Source of the DNA: Rhizoctonia solani
Lineage: Eukaryota; Basidiomycota; Agaricomycetes; Cantharellales; Ceratobasidiaceae
DNA length: 64,000 bases
Assembly: GCF_016906535.1 (NCBI RefSeq)
Contig: NC_057381.1
Coordinates: 1,488,001-1,552,000 of the forward strand
Direction of reading: 5' to 3'
In this document: positions 12,161-24,303 of the stretch, piece after piece
How the letters are laid out: the number at the start of each line of letters is the position of its first letter
Numbering within the stretch: position 1 is the stretch's first letter
The notes under the pieces: model-generated
The model's input: only the letters and a program-made list of their open reading frames with translations
What the model was told of the DNA's origin: nothing
Database searches by the model: none
Translations under genes and position numbers: made by a program

Positions 12161-14737
12161 TCCCTAATTATTTAAAGCTAGATAGAAACTAATAAGCAAG
12201 CCGCACTATTGCTCCTGACGCTAATAAATTGAAACTGACAAATGTTGAAGCCGCTATTGATTCGGCCGCGATCACCAATGCGCCTTTTTTAAACACAAAA
12301 AATCTGTCTTACCAGAAGTATTGGATGGCACATAAGTCAAACCGCACAAGAATAAGCATAGAATACTACGAGCGCCAGGTCATCGATGATAGATACAGAG
12401 ATTGAGTTCGTAGCTTTGGACTGGATAGACTAAATTCTGCGCGACACGTGCATGTTACTCTTTACATAACTTCTATTTGGTCAACCCACTTGTGATCATG
12501 TGTCATGAACGGTAGTCAGATAGACAGATAAGCACACATATTACTAAGCTTATGCATCAAGGTACAAATTGATTTACATCTCTCAAAGTATCCCAGACTA
12601 GGTAATTGTCCATAAACAAAGGTCAGGGGTGCCAAATAAAGCGTAGCGTATCAACGTAGGTAATCAGAACAGTGCGCTTCTCATTTTAAATTATAGGTCG
12701 CCACCAACTGCTTTCTTTGATAAATAACAATTGTCTTTGTTCATACCCAGATCCGATTCCATATCCCTCACCACCAGGTTTTGTCTGGCGCTGAACATAA
12801 ATACTATTAGCGCTGTCGCCTCTCGATAAGAGGTGGTAGAAGGAGAACGCAGTGAGTGTATTAGTAGCTGGTGCTGCAAAACTGCTCACGCCAGGCTCAT
12901 TTCATGAATGCTGCACGGTGATCATGCTTTGCTCCTACATAGACTTATTTAAAGTCTAAGGTTAGAGCGCCTTGATATGCCACAATGTTACCCAGTTGAC
13001 CGTGGGGCTATCTACGGGTAACTAAGCTAGGACACAAAGGTTGGGAGTATATAGTGGCAAAAAAGTGACAGTCAATCAACATGGGGGTCTACTTACCTGG
13101 GCTATTCTAGAAACCATTCAACTTGTTCGAGTTGATTGTATGAAAATCGGCTCTGGAGGAAGTGGATAGTGTATGTTCGTAAAAACCCGTGGGGTAAGTA
13201 ATAGCTTTTAACTACTCTGTCGCTGGAATGATTGTTTTATGAATATATACTTACCACGGCGTTAACTCTCGGTAAATATTGATCTACACACAGATAATAT
13301 CAAAGTCTTTCAGCTTGTGCATTGGAGTCATAACGTATACGCTCTCCTGGGTGCCGTCCTGTGAATTAGGGGAACGCGTGGGTTATGTTTTCCAAGGTAC
13401 GGTTTTCTCATACCTGTTGAAAGTTGAGGAATGAGCTCAGCACCATTCTCTTCCCGCCATTCTATGAGTCTTGTGCTGGGATGCTCGTAATTGGAAGTCA
13501 GCTTAGAGAAAGGTTATCTTGCAACTTCTGGTACGAAGTACACTATGGACTCGGGACCCCAACTCCATGCATAGACTCACTCTCATGGTTTGGATCTCCT
13601 GACTAGTCGTCTTAAGATATTATCTCACGAGGCAAACTACTAAAACTACTCGATGTCCGAAGCTCTTATCCAACAGTTGCCACCGCTGTGATAGGCGTTG
13701 GTCTAGAAAATTAAGATTGCGATCTAGGATAACTGGCGCCCAAGATACAACTCTTAAGCGCAACCTGATGTTTTACCTCTCCTTATGGATACCACAGCAA
13801 TTATCTGTATACTGCCTCTTCTCAAGCTACTCTATCTGCATGACCAGGCCCGCAAATTCTCGCAAATAGAGCTATACGCAACGCACGGTTTCTGGACAGC
13901 CATTCGAACCTCTTCTGTGGTCCTACTGGCCAATATCTCGTATTTGCACTTTTTTACTAGGATATCCAGCTTGGATTGACTGGAGCGACATTAATCAGGA
14001 CCACCCATTATCCAGCGAATGTTCTCATGCTGTTCTCGGAAGCCGCTGCTGTATCATTGTAGCCAGGTCTCACCAATAGGTCACGATGGACACAAGCTGG
14101 ATATCCCACGAAGTACAGAGAAATGATGTCCTTTTTCGTATGCACCGCCTCGTTGAAGGCTTCCTCGGTCCTTTCGGCACAGGGCATAATTCCGAACAAA
14201 ATATAGCTCAAATTAGCGCCCGCGCGTTTGCGTTATGGCCGACTTCCGGAGATCGACTTCGTGATTGTCCATACAGAAGGCTGAACCAGGGATATGGGTT
14301 CCCAGGATACAGGGATCCGCCAGATTGGGACGTTCTCGGTGGTGATGATGGGCAGCGACACTAGCGTAGTGAGTGTCAATTTACGATCGTCAAATAAATC
14401 CAATTTAGAATTGCCTATGCACACAGCTTCAACGTCATGTCATCAAGCCTTAACAAGAACAAAAACGGTGCCTACAATGAGGTCCAAGCATACCGCCGGA
14501 TCTGAACTCCGACCGCTGACAGAACTAGAACTGGAAAAGGTCTCGATGACAGGGTGTGGAAGTCATGAGATCCAGAACGTCGGAACGAGCTCGAAATTGG
14601 ACTTTGTATGATATCTCCAAGACTTGGACTCGAGTCTGCCTCTGCTATAGTGCGTCAAGCCGCCACTCTGCGAGCTAGGGTGTATAAAAGCTCGAGCAGT
14701 AGTACGATTTTTAGCTCACTTTTCCAACCCGAGCAGA
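12161..14737. other. Intergenic region upstream of zinc-finger gene
   Basis: About 2.6 kb, AT-rich. ORFs at 14086-14611 lie in the long 5' flank of the next gene and have no recognised domain; they may be leader sequence. A TATA box is at 14683. Nothing else supported. Confidence 0.45.
14683..14689 (+). promoter_or_regulatory. TATA box of the zinc-finger gene
   Basis: TATAAAA 55 bp upstream of the ATG at 14738, followed by a pyrimidine-containing start region. Confidence 0.55.
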
Positions 14738-16752
14738 ATGGCTATGAACTGGATTTACTCGATGACGGGTCTCACCCCTCCGGCGCATTACGTCGCAGAG
14801 GCTCCAAATAATTTGGCCACCGGCTGTTTCGACCTCAGCAATAGTTGGGAGGCTCAGGCAGCCTCTACGACTTATTCTCCCGAGCAGGAAGTGGTCGCTA
14901 TGGGTAGTAGCGCAATTTCTGTGCAACCCCCGTACTCGACACCAATTTCAGGTTCCGGGTACTCGTTCAAGCTTCAGGGAGCCCCACCCGGCTCTCTAGA
15001 TAATAATCACCATCTTCGAGATCACGGTAAGTTCACAAATTTCTACCCAGCATCTCTGTGAATACCAGTGCTGATACCGCCACTCCACCCTCTGGTAGCA
15101 ATGTCCCCGTTTGCATATCAATTAAATTTGGCCACCAGCTCGAACTCGAGTGAAGGTATGGGGCTGGATACTACTCAACGTACGTACGATTTTATAATGA
15201 TGTTTCTGCTGCCTATCGATCGGTCGACTTGCTTCCAGATGAATATCCTTCAGAGCCCTACCAGGCATTTGGTCGAACAGTGTATGAGCCATGTAAGTCG
15301 ATGGCTAGTTCGTTGAGATGATGTATCTAATATTAGTTAATAGACGGGAGCAACTCAACGTACACGCAGGTTGGGTGTTCTGAGGCACCAACCCTTCCGG
15401 GTCGGTATCCGGCCATCCACTATCGTAATCCTTCATTGACGTCTTTTTATTCTAGGTATTTCCTACGTATATACGTCTTATCCGGGTGAGAACCGTCCTA
15501 GGCTCTTCAATGCAGAGCACCGTTATCATCCAGCGAGGTCATTGTTGGGTGAGTTCATTAGGGGTACGTTGGGAGTGTCAAAAGTAACGTCCGACGGTAG
15601 AGCGAAATACTGCAGGTATGTCCCTGGACAAGAGAGGGTCGCAGTCACCTGTTACTTTGGGCCTTGAGGGCATCCCCCTAGGTAAGTCAAAGATCTGCAT
15701 GTGATAACTCGGCTAAGTGTGAGTACAGATAAGGATACGTGGACTTCGTTCGCGGTCTCTTCCCCCTCACTGGCAAGCCTTAGCTCGTCCCCGGCTTCCC
15801 TACAGCGCGGCCGAAGTGCACTTGGCACGCCATATTCGGGCTTCGAGGACTCTCCCGTGTCACAAGAGGAACCCCTTCCGAGCTACCCAGCTGCGCACCC
15901 GATTTCGAGTTTGAGCTACCAGTCCGATGGTCCTGTCAGGAGGCGCGTTTTCTTGAGCAATCGCGGCCCCGTTAGCAATACCCATGCAATTCCTTCGCGA
16001 GCTATTCCTACTGGTTCTCAGCTTCTGGCTGGCACACAAGTTACAAATGCCTCGACTGAATCTCCTAACTCATCAAGACAGGGGAAGACAACTAGAAGAC
16101 CTGTATCGAACAACGGACCATTGCGCGTGGAACGTCTAACTCGGAGTACTTCCTCAAAGTCGGTCCAAGGTTACGAACAAAGCCGTAAAGATCGTCACCA
16201 TCCTTACGGTCGTTCCCAAAAAATGTCCGCGCACGAACAGCTCATCGATTTTGACACCCCGGGCACTACCACATCATCGGCCAGCAACTCAGGTCCAAAG
16301 AAGACGAAAGGCAAGAAGTCTAAGGGACCAAAAGAGTACAAGCGCGTGGATTGCGAGTACGTATGTCCCGTCAAGAAGGTGCCCTGCGGTCAATCTATGA
16401 GTCGAGTGGCAGACTTGCCACGACACATGCAGAGACACAGGAGGACTGAACAATCTATGGTTGAGGACGGCCTCTTGTCTCCGGACGAGCAAACGAATTT
16501 TGAAAACTTGAAAGCGGACGAGACCACCTTGTGTAAGGGATGCAGAAAGTCACTTAGTCGCATAGATGCGTTATTACGGTAAGTTGATCACTGCTATATA
16601 TTGATTGAAGTGACTGATAATCTACCCCGATCAAGACACCTGAAATATGGGGGCAGTGCATGCAGGTGGGTACTTAGTATGCGTATCTATAGAGCTTTAT
16701 TGCTGACTCCATGAGTAGGCGCCATTATCCCAAACTCACTATCACAGACTAG
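14738..16752 (+). CDS. Zinc-finger transcription factor, Ser/Pro-rich
   Basis: Putative nuclear DNA-binding regulator. About nine short introns are inferred. Exons join in phase from the Met at 14738 through a low-complexity Ser/Pro/Tyr-rich region to the large exon 15728-16578 and two small exons ending at TAG 16752. The C-terminal third is basic (KKTKGKKSKGPKEYKR) and leads into two Cys/His clusters. The first has CEYVCPVKKVPCGQ then DLPRHMQRH. The second has LCKGCRKSLSRIDALLRH and continues across two introns to GGSACRRHYP. Spacing is irregular for classical C2H2 fingers but ligands are present in order. No specific ortholog recognised. The tail carrying the second finger depends on correct splicing at 16578 and 16664. 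Confidence 0.75.
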
Positions 16753-17489
16753 TGTGTAGAAGGAAGTAGTGTAGATAGAAAGATATCATTCTCTAGATTG
16801 TCCCAGCTGTTTTTTTTAGTAATTTTTTCCGATGTTATTGAGCTTTTTGCCCTCCTAGCATGATTCGCGTGACGCCAGCCTTTGTTTTCCTACCTGTTTG
16901 CGATAAACAAACATGTGTATATTAGTGTAGCATACTAAGCGTCTGTGCTATCCTCACTATTTTTCATCTGGAAAACTAGAGACAAAGGTCCGTTGACGTA
17001 TGAATGAGGCAATGCGAACCAACTAGTCGGCCGGATGATGAGACGCCTGAAGTCTAATCATGTATGATAGTTCACAACAGGAACAGAGTAGGGGTTTCAA
17101 ACCCTGGTCGATCAAGCCTCATCAAAATACCTGTCTCTGTAACACAGTTCCCACTCCCACTTCCGTAAGCAGGAATCTCATCACGGTGGTTCTACCCACG
17201 CGGTAATTTTGCAGCCTAAGTCAGCCGTGATCATTATTTGCGTTCGTGGAATGTCCTCTGAAGGTCCAGCCCGCTTTGCCATATCTATGATAAATTGTAT
17301 AACAGTCAATCCCGCGCTCAGTGATTGATGAAAACAGGTCCAGGAGCAGTTGGCATATAAATCAGTCTCAAAGGAAGAATGGGATCGTGTATAGGTGGGA
17401 ACCGATAAAGATTATCAAACGTTCGGGCTTAGCCTGATATAAAAGACATGTCAAATTACACCAATTGATCCGGGTAAAAGGTACTAATC
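16753..17489. other. Convergent intergenic region
   Basis: 737 bp between the stops of the zinc-finger gene (+) and the ABC1-type kinase (-). Serves as 3' flank for both; no ORF or RNA feature supported. Confidence 0.6.
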
Positions 17490-19827
17490 TCACCAGTCAT
17501 ATCGTACCAATTCATCCAAGTTCACAACTGTAGATGAAGCAAGCTGTCTAGCTTCTAGATACACCCACATCTTCGTGCAGATGTGTTAGTCGAAGGAGCA
17601 AAGCGGCATGTGGCAAATTTACAAACCTTGATCATCGCTCCGACGTTTCCACTGGGAAGCTGTGCCATTGCGTCTCGTGCTGCCGTTTGCCTTCCCAACT
17701 GCCTCAATATGGGAAGCGAACTCTTGAGAAGATCCATGTCAGGATCTAGTTGACGCCCGATGCCCTCTAGCAACAGCAACGAGAGGACTGTGTTCACAAA
17801 ATCAGCTTCCATACGGACGTGGTGTGTCCGTACAGCCCGCAATACATCGTACAAAACGTCCGCGATTTTGATTTTTCCAAGAGAAAATGTCTTGCGCTTG
17901 ACCCCTAGTACCATATGTTGAATCTTCAGCGCAAAGACGTCAGGATCGATGGCGAGGTGTGGAGAACGGCATCGCTGGACCATTAGCTGTCCCGCACGGT
18001 ATCCGTCGAACTCGGCTATCGCTCGGAAGAGATCAAGAAAGTTCCGGCGATTCTTCTCCGAAAGCACAGTTACAAGTCCGGCATCGAGGAGTACCAGTTC
18101 AGGCTGGTAACCGTCCTCCTCAAGTTCGTCAAGCGCTTGGTGCCATTCGTCAGGAGAATTCGAAAGTCGTCGGAGATGCGCGACAATGACGTCCGATTCG
18201 GCATGAGCGAATTTATTGAGTGGCGGTCCAGACTTGTTAAGAACTGAAGAGAAGAAGGTGAAAAACATGTCGCGAGTGCTGGGCTTGTAGAACTTGATCA
18301 TGATGTTTCCGGGGTGAAGGTCAGAATGCACGAAATTATCCAATAAGAGCATATTCTAAAAAGTGTATCAGTAGCATGTAGCTAGAGCAGTGATCACGGG
18401 CACTGACCAGGAACGCGTCCAATCCCAAGTTAGCAATTCGATGATCAAATGGACCACCACCGTGTCTTAAGAAATACTTGAGTGGGACTGCATCGGCATA
18501 TTCCTCGACCAAAACTTCGTCTGTGCTCCAATTGACCAATGGGCGAGGGAATACGACCGCTGTTTGTACCCTGCCCGATTTCCCGCCTTGACCATCACGT
18601 CCGAAGTTTTGCTCAAACTGGACAAGATTCCGAGCCTCATGTCTGAGATCGATTTGTTGTTTCATCATCTCTCCGAATACCCGAACCTCATCAGGAAGTG
18701 ATAACCATTCGAGTCCGGGAATCATATCGATCGCACTCGCGAACACAGAAAGAATGGTTAGGTCGCGGGAAATATGCTTTCGGACATGTGGGTGAAGGAT
18801 TTTGATGGCGACAGATGTCTTTGGGGCCTGGGTAAATGCGGGTACAGTACCGGGTTGATCGACGCTGTCTGAAGTCGAATTGGTGGTAAACGGATGTAGA
18901 TCGCTCTTCAGAGTTGCACGGTAAACCTAATGGGTGACTATGAGGCCAGCTCCCGTATGTATAGAGCTTAGTTGGCTAGTGGCGCACCTGTGCAATCGCA
19001 CCAACGCCCATTGGCGATTCCTCAAAGGCCTCAAACACCTCGTCAAAGGAGCGACCGAACACACGCTCGATGACTCTTCTCGTATGAGAAAACCTGTGGG
19101 GTTTCCCGTTGGAATGCAATGAACCAAGCTTCTCACATAGGACAGCCGGGAAGAGGTCTTCTCGTGACCCTGCCCACTGTGATAGCTGCGAAGGATGCAA
19201 GAGTAAGCCCTAAATAATCGGTACTATTTGGTAATTTACCTTGATGAATGTAGGCCCGGCACGTTGCATTGCTTTGACAAGAAGCCCGTACCACCATACC
19301 GCACCCCACCTGTCACCCCCGTAGCGATCTTCTGGCGACCCGATAAGAAGAATTGGAGTGGTCAATATCACTGGGATGAATATGGTTACGAGGTGCAGGA
19401 ACCGAAACCCTGTGCGTATGGGTTCCCAAATTCGGGAGCGGAGAAATTCGTGAAGTTGTGATATCAATGACGTCTGAGACTCGTAAGGCGAATCAATTCG
19501 AATAAGTTGGGGAGGGGCGCCTCGTGGTATGATGTTGGGAGAAGATAGGATCGAGCTAATTGAAGGAGGAGTTTCCTGAGAGTACATGAGCAGCCCGCCG
19601 CCCAGGGGGACGAGGAGCCATAGCAGAGAAGGGGGTGTGTGTAATGGGAGTTGATGTCGGGAAAGGGTATGAGCAGAGCGGAACGGTACATGCAAGGGGT
19701 TTAGACAGGCTTTCCGTTTCTGAGATCCAATTTGCCTCATTATCCCAAAGTAGTGTGAATGGGGACGCCGAAAGAGCTCCCGAGATGCCATATGTGAAGT
19801 CCCGCGCTGGAGGGCATAGAAAGACAT
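17490..19827 (-). CDS. Mitochondrial ABC1/UbiB-family atypical kinase, ADCK2/Cqd1-like
   Basis: Family members act in coenzyme Q metabolism or distribution in mitochondria. The spliced protein (roughly 700 residues, four introns) starts at ATG 19827 with a basic, Arg/His/Ser-rich leader typical of mitochondrial import, then a hydrophobic segment (LLWLLVPLGGGLLM). Kinase landmarks in order: GPTFIKLSQW (position of the signature KxGQ), a SREDLFP stretch, GVGAIAQVYRA (Ala-rich loop), VAIKILHPHV (ATP-anchoring Lys), DNFVHSDLHPGN (catalytic loop) and VLLDAGLV (metal-binding Asp). The C-terminus MWVYLEARQ is in the last exon, ending with TGA at 17490. The Gly of KxGQ is Ser here. SREDLFP and DNFVHSDLHPGN point to the ADCK2 branch. 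Divergent from CWC25. Confidence 0.88.
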
Positions 19828-20310
19828 GGTCGAAGCCGGGATAGAACCAAAAGACAAATAACCAGGAGCAATACCCTTTTGAAGGGTTAGAGGAACGGTG
19901 TCAATAAACCCTAAGCAGGTGTGTGGTTGGTACGTACTAAATATGAGATTCAGATACCTTTGGCAGGTGAAACCGACTGACTTTACTCCAACGACGTCAC
20001 GTCACTCCTGAGGAAAATCTGAACACACAGAATTTCAGGTAAGTCCTCATTTATCGAGCAGATATATCAATAAATGCTGTACACTTAATTAATGGAATAA
20101 AATAACCATTACGGTATAAGGTTATTTTGAGGAGGTGGAAGGAAGAAGATTAATTTACAAATAGAGCTCATTACGTAATAGCTCAAGGGCGCTAAGACGA
20201 CACTGCCACTCGCTTCTGATCTCCACACAACAACCACCGGTACACAGTTGTTGTGCCTTGCTGTTTTGTAAACCACCACTTTCTAATAAACGAATTTATA
20301 GCCAGTCAAT
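19828..20310. other. Divergent promoter region, ABC1 kinase / CWC25
   Basis: 483 bp between two start codons; must hold both promoters. AT-rich with no conspicuous TATA at standard spacing. No ORF supported. Confidence 0.6.
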
Positions 20311-21790
20311 ATGGGTGGTACGTACGACTCAAACATCATATAAGACTGAATGCGACTCATCATGTGTATTGCTTCTAGGTGGCGACTTGAACATGAAAAA
20401 GTCGTGGCATCCGCTCCTGATGAAGAATCAGGAGCGGGTGTGGCTCGAGGAGAAGAAAGCAGTATGTGATAGCAAACACGTCTGTCGTTGTTATTCACTT
20501 ACTTATTTTGATTCACGTAGCTCGAGGAGAAAAAGAAACTCGACCAACTTCGGAAGGAGCTTGAGGAAGAACGTCAACTTCAAGAGCTACAACGACTTCA
20601 AGAGGCTCAAACGGGGAAAAAGAAAGTCGAAAAATTAGAGTGGATGTACGCAACGCCGGCAACTGGAGGAGGACCAAGCGCAAACGAGTTGGAAGACTAT
20701 TTGTTGGGAAAGAAGCGTGTGGATCAGATGTTGAAGGGTGACGAGTCTAGCAAGGTACGTTTATAACCCTATGTGAACCCGTAGGATAATATTAATCGGG
20801 CAACCCTAGGTCGGTGCATCACACAAGAACTTTATTGCGGTACAAAACGCAAATAATGTTCGAGACACTGCGGCCAAAATCCGAGAGGATCCAATGTTTG
20901 CGATCAAGCAACAAGAACAAGCCGAATACGCATCACTGATGTCCAATCCGCTCCGCTTGCGTGCGATGAAAGAGCGAGCAGGGATCATGGACGAAAAAGA
21001 TAAGGCAAAGGACAAAGAGGAGCGCAAACGTCTCAAGAAAGAGAAGAAACGTGAACAAAGACAGCGCGACGAAAGATCTTCATCACCCAGAGGGCGCGAT
21101 TCTCGGCGACACCACGATCACGAGCGTGATCGCCATGAGCACCGACATAGCCATCGAAGGGACGATCGATCCCGATCCCCTGATCGCTCCCCCCGTCGTT
21201 CTTCTAGATATGATACTTCTCCTCGTCGCCCCCGCCACGACTCTCCGCCTAGATACAGGCGCTCGGACGACACCCCACCTCGTCACAGCCGTAGATCTAG
21301 GTCAAGGTCGCCCGCTCGCCCCTCCAGGCAATACTCTGACAACCACGACAACGAACGACCATCTGGTTCCCGACCTTATAGCCGTTCTCGCACACCTCCC
21401 CGATACCGTGAACGTTCTCCAAGGCCACCACCCCGTAATCGCTCCCCCCCGCCGCCGCGTCGTCGTTCCCCAGTTCCTCATCGACGGGCTGGTTCGCCCC
21501 CTCGTGGCCCACCACAACTCAGCGCTGCCGAACGCGCAGCTCGACTCGCAGCCATGTCTTCTAACGCCGACGCAATGCAAGCGGAACGTGACACCCGGCT
21601 TACGGAAATCAAGAAGCTTGAAGAGGCCGAAGCTGCCGCTGAAGAGGCTGCCCGTGCAAAGGCCAGCAAAGAGGGAGGCAAGGGTTCGTTCATGCGCGAC
21701 CAAGAGAAAGCTTTGTACGGTGGTGCTGGGATTGACTTGGCTGAGAGGCTTCGTAGGGGAAGGAAGGACTTGGTTAGAGAGCGTGATTAG
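20311..21790 (+). CDS. CWC25: Pre-mRNA-splicing factor CWC25
   Basis: Step-one splicing factor that stabilises the activated spliceosome. The Cir_N domain is at the N-terminus: [20 protein letters not shown], then WLEEKKA and a coiled coil [19 protein letters not shown], followed by LEWMYATP. A middle block [18 protein letters not shown] and [20 protein letters not shown] is also CWC25-specific. The C-terminal half is an RS/RH-rich low-complexity domain (about 21060-21500), then a final helix ending [12 protein letters not shown]. The first exon codes only seven bases (20311-20317), with introns after it, after 20460 and after 20755. Stop at 21788-21790. Complete and in frame. Confidence 0.93.
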
Positions 21791-22010
21791 GAAACTTTGG
21801 GACTAATGTGTGTCGAAGGTTGTTGGGATGTATAATTACTTGCCACTCATTGTATTTATTTGTTGAGAGTATCATACTAAATATTCCTCAATATCCAGAT
21901 CTCCCCGCGAGCGTTATTAAAATCCCAAAGTTGGTGGTTTAGGTAGCGAGACAGATAGGTTATTATCGTAAAACAACATACATGCATCATTTACTACCAG
22001 TGCGACCAAT

Positions 22011-24303
22011 CTAAATCAGAATATTATTTCGAATATAATTCGTTGCGCTAACACGGAAGTCGTCTCGAATAACTGTTATGTTCCCTCTATCAAACTTCAG
22101 GGACTGACCAGAAGACCCATACTTTGGCCAAGCAACACCCACACGGGATTTAGTTCGTCTTAAATTTCTAAAGAAAGCAACTCACAATTGGGATCAGTAG
22201 GTGCTCCTGGATCAAGTTTATAGGCGAGGGTGACCCTAACGTAACAAAATGTTCAGGCGTCGATGCTAGCTCATGGCCATGGCTGAATCATACCAATAAT
22301 CGATCATAGCCGCGCTTAGGCCAATGAAGGATTGAGTTGCCCTCTCTGGGTATTCTTTAAAGAAGATCAACCCAAGCTCAAAGCCGTGGCTGGCCCCGAA
22401 TTCAGGCAATCGAAGACCTGTTAGGGCCCACTGATATGACCTGCTGTACTTTTTAGTATCTGTTTCCTGACAGTGGATGTGTTAATTGCGTACCATGCGG
22501 GGACACCCAACTTGTTCGCAACTTGCACGAAGTCCCGCCGAGGGGCCTAGGATACGGCAAAATGGTTACATTCCAAAGTCGCATCCACTATAGGCAACTT
22601 ACCTCAAATAGCAAGTCGCCAAGAACACTTGCAGCTCTTTTATACTGAGTGGCTCTACCAAACGTATCATTCCCGGTATTATAAGGTGAACCAGCACTAG
22701 GATCTTCGGGGTAATATTCGAGCAATCGCTTCGCGGTCGTCTCGTTGATCACGCCAAACGTGTGAGCGGGCAATTGAATCGCGAGGAAAAACACTACGTC
22801 TTCAGTTGTTGCGGGGTTGGTTGTAAACATGGTACCCTCGTCTAAGCTTGCTAGAGCACAATGCAAAGTGAAGTTGAGGTAATTCGATGATGGTGCATTG
22901 GTACTTACTGCCGCATACAAAAGGAATTCGAGTAAAATTTCCTCGTCGGATTGTTTCTTTGGGAGGGCGAGTTAAAAAAGAGTCTCCAGATGAGAGAGTA
23001 GGTCCAACAGCGGATGGATATGGGTCAGGCGACTTGAGCCCAGGTGGTAACTGAGGGTATCTTAAATAATTGGTCGGAAACATGCATGAGCTAACTGGGC
23101 CTTACCTTAAATGAATTATAGTTCGCCTCCCTCGGTGTATCTGTATTCGCATGTCGTAAACATTCGAAATTATCGGAGGCACATCCTGTAGCATTAGCTA
23201 TGAAGTCGTAAGAAGCTTGTCGAGCCGGGTATGAGGCGCGCAGCGCAGCGTGTCTATTTTGTAGCTTTATAAACGAGTAAACTACGATAAATTAGCGAGG
23301 CTTACGTTGAAGGAGCACCGCTTTCCATGAGAGCAGTGCGGAATATGCCACCATGGTTTCCGTCCTTATACATCATCTGATATGCCACACTCATATCTCC
23401 AGCCGATTCTCCGAATATCATTACCTGCGGAATATAAATATGCTTAGGCGGAAAAGCCGTTGTCTGATTTAAAGCACCTACTCTCTCCGGGTCCCTTTCA
23501 AATGAAGCGATGTTCTCCTTTACCCACTCAAGGGCCAAGCGCTGGTCCTTCAGACCAAGATTGAGTGCACCAGCTACTTCGGATTGTGTACCCGGCGGGA
23601 CTTGTACAGAAAACAACTTAGTGTTTAATAAATTCATACAATTGCTGTAAGACTTACACCCATAGATACCAAGGCGGTAGTTCATGGCTACATATATAAC
23701 AGGTTTTTCCTATATGTGCATCTTTGAGTATTGGACTAAAATAGATGGTGGATGGCATCCCTACCAATTGGAATGCAGTTCTCACCAAACCCTCGCCTGG
23801 ATATCCTATTATTTTTCCGTTCAGAAATCCGCCTCCATCTTAAGGGTGTTGAGTTTTAAGCGTGAGGGATATGCACAGATGCAAACTTACATATCCATAC
23901 CGTAACTGGTAGCTTCGTGGTAACATTACTTGGCCTTCCTGAATTCGGTAGTCGATTAGTCGGGGTAAACCTGGCCAACACATTCCAACTTACATAGATT
24001 GAGGTGGAGACAATCCTCAGAAACTGGTGAGTATGTAATTGGAGCGCCCTGAATACAGGTGGGGCCTTCAACGGTTACATCGGCAATGGAGTTATTGCTT
24101 TCTGGAGCCCAAGTCTGGGCAGGCTTGAACCGCAATGCCCCAACAGATGGCTTAGCGTAAGGAATGCGAAAGAATACGTCTTGATTACCGGTTGAGTTTC
24201 GAACACCAAGGTAGGATACACCGGAAGCGCTGGCCACAATGACCTTGTCGCCGTTGACTACTGTAGAGAGCCAGAGTGACAATACAGCACCCAAGAACTT
24301 CAT
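22011..24303 (-). CDS. Secreted type-B carboxylesterase/lipase, possibly disrupted
   Basis: Alpha/beta-hydrolase esterase with an N-terminal signal peptide (MKFLGAVLSLWLSTVVNG). Landmarks in order: RIPYAKPSVGALRFKPAQ, SEDCLHLN, PVTVWIYGGGF (oxyanion hole), PVIYVAMNYRLGIYG, LGLKDQRLALEWVKENI, VMIFGESAGDMSV (nucleophile Ser), CLRHANTDTP, RIPFVCGS...DEGTMF (acidic member region), LPEFGASHGFELGLIF (His) and the tail VGVAWPKYGS. About ten introns are needed; most junctions keep frame. Two places do not: the first exon junction near 24002 and the junction near 22196, each one base short. The catalytic residues are all present, so it is either a recent pseudogene or an active gene with sequence errors. 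'Carboxylesterase' is secure; substrate unknown. Confidence 0.85.

Noticed and set aside
21051..21806. Long ORFs in other frames over the CWC25 RS domain
   Set aside because: Shadows of the Arg/Ser-rich repeat; the CWC25 frame is continuous and conserved.
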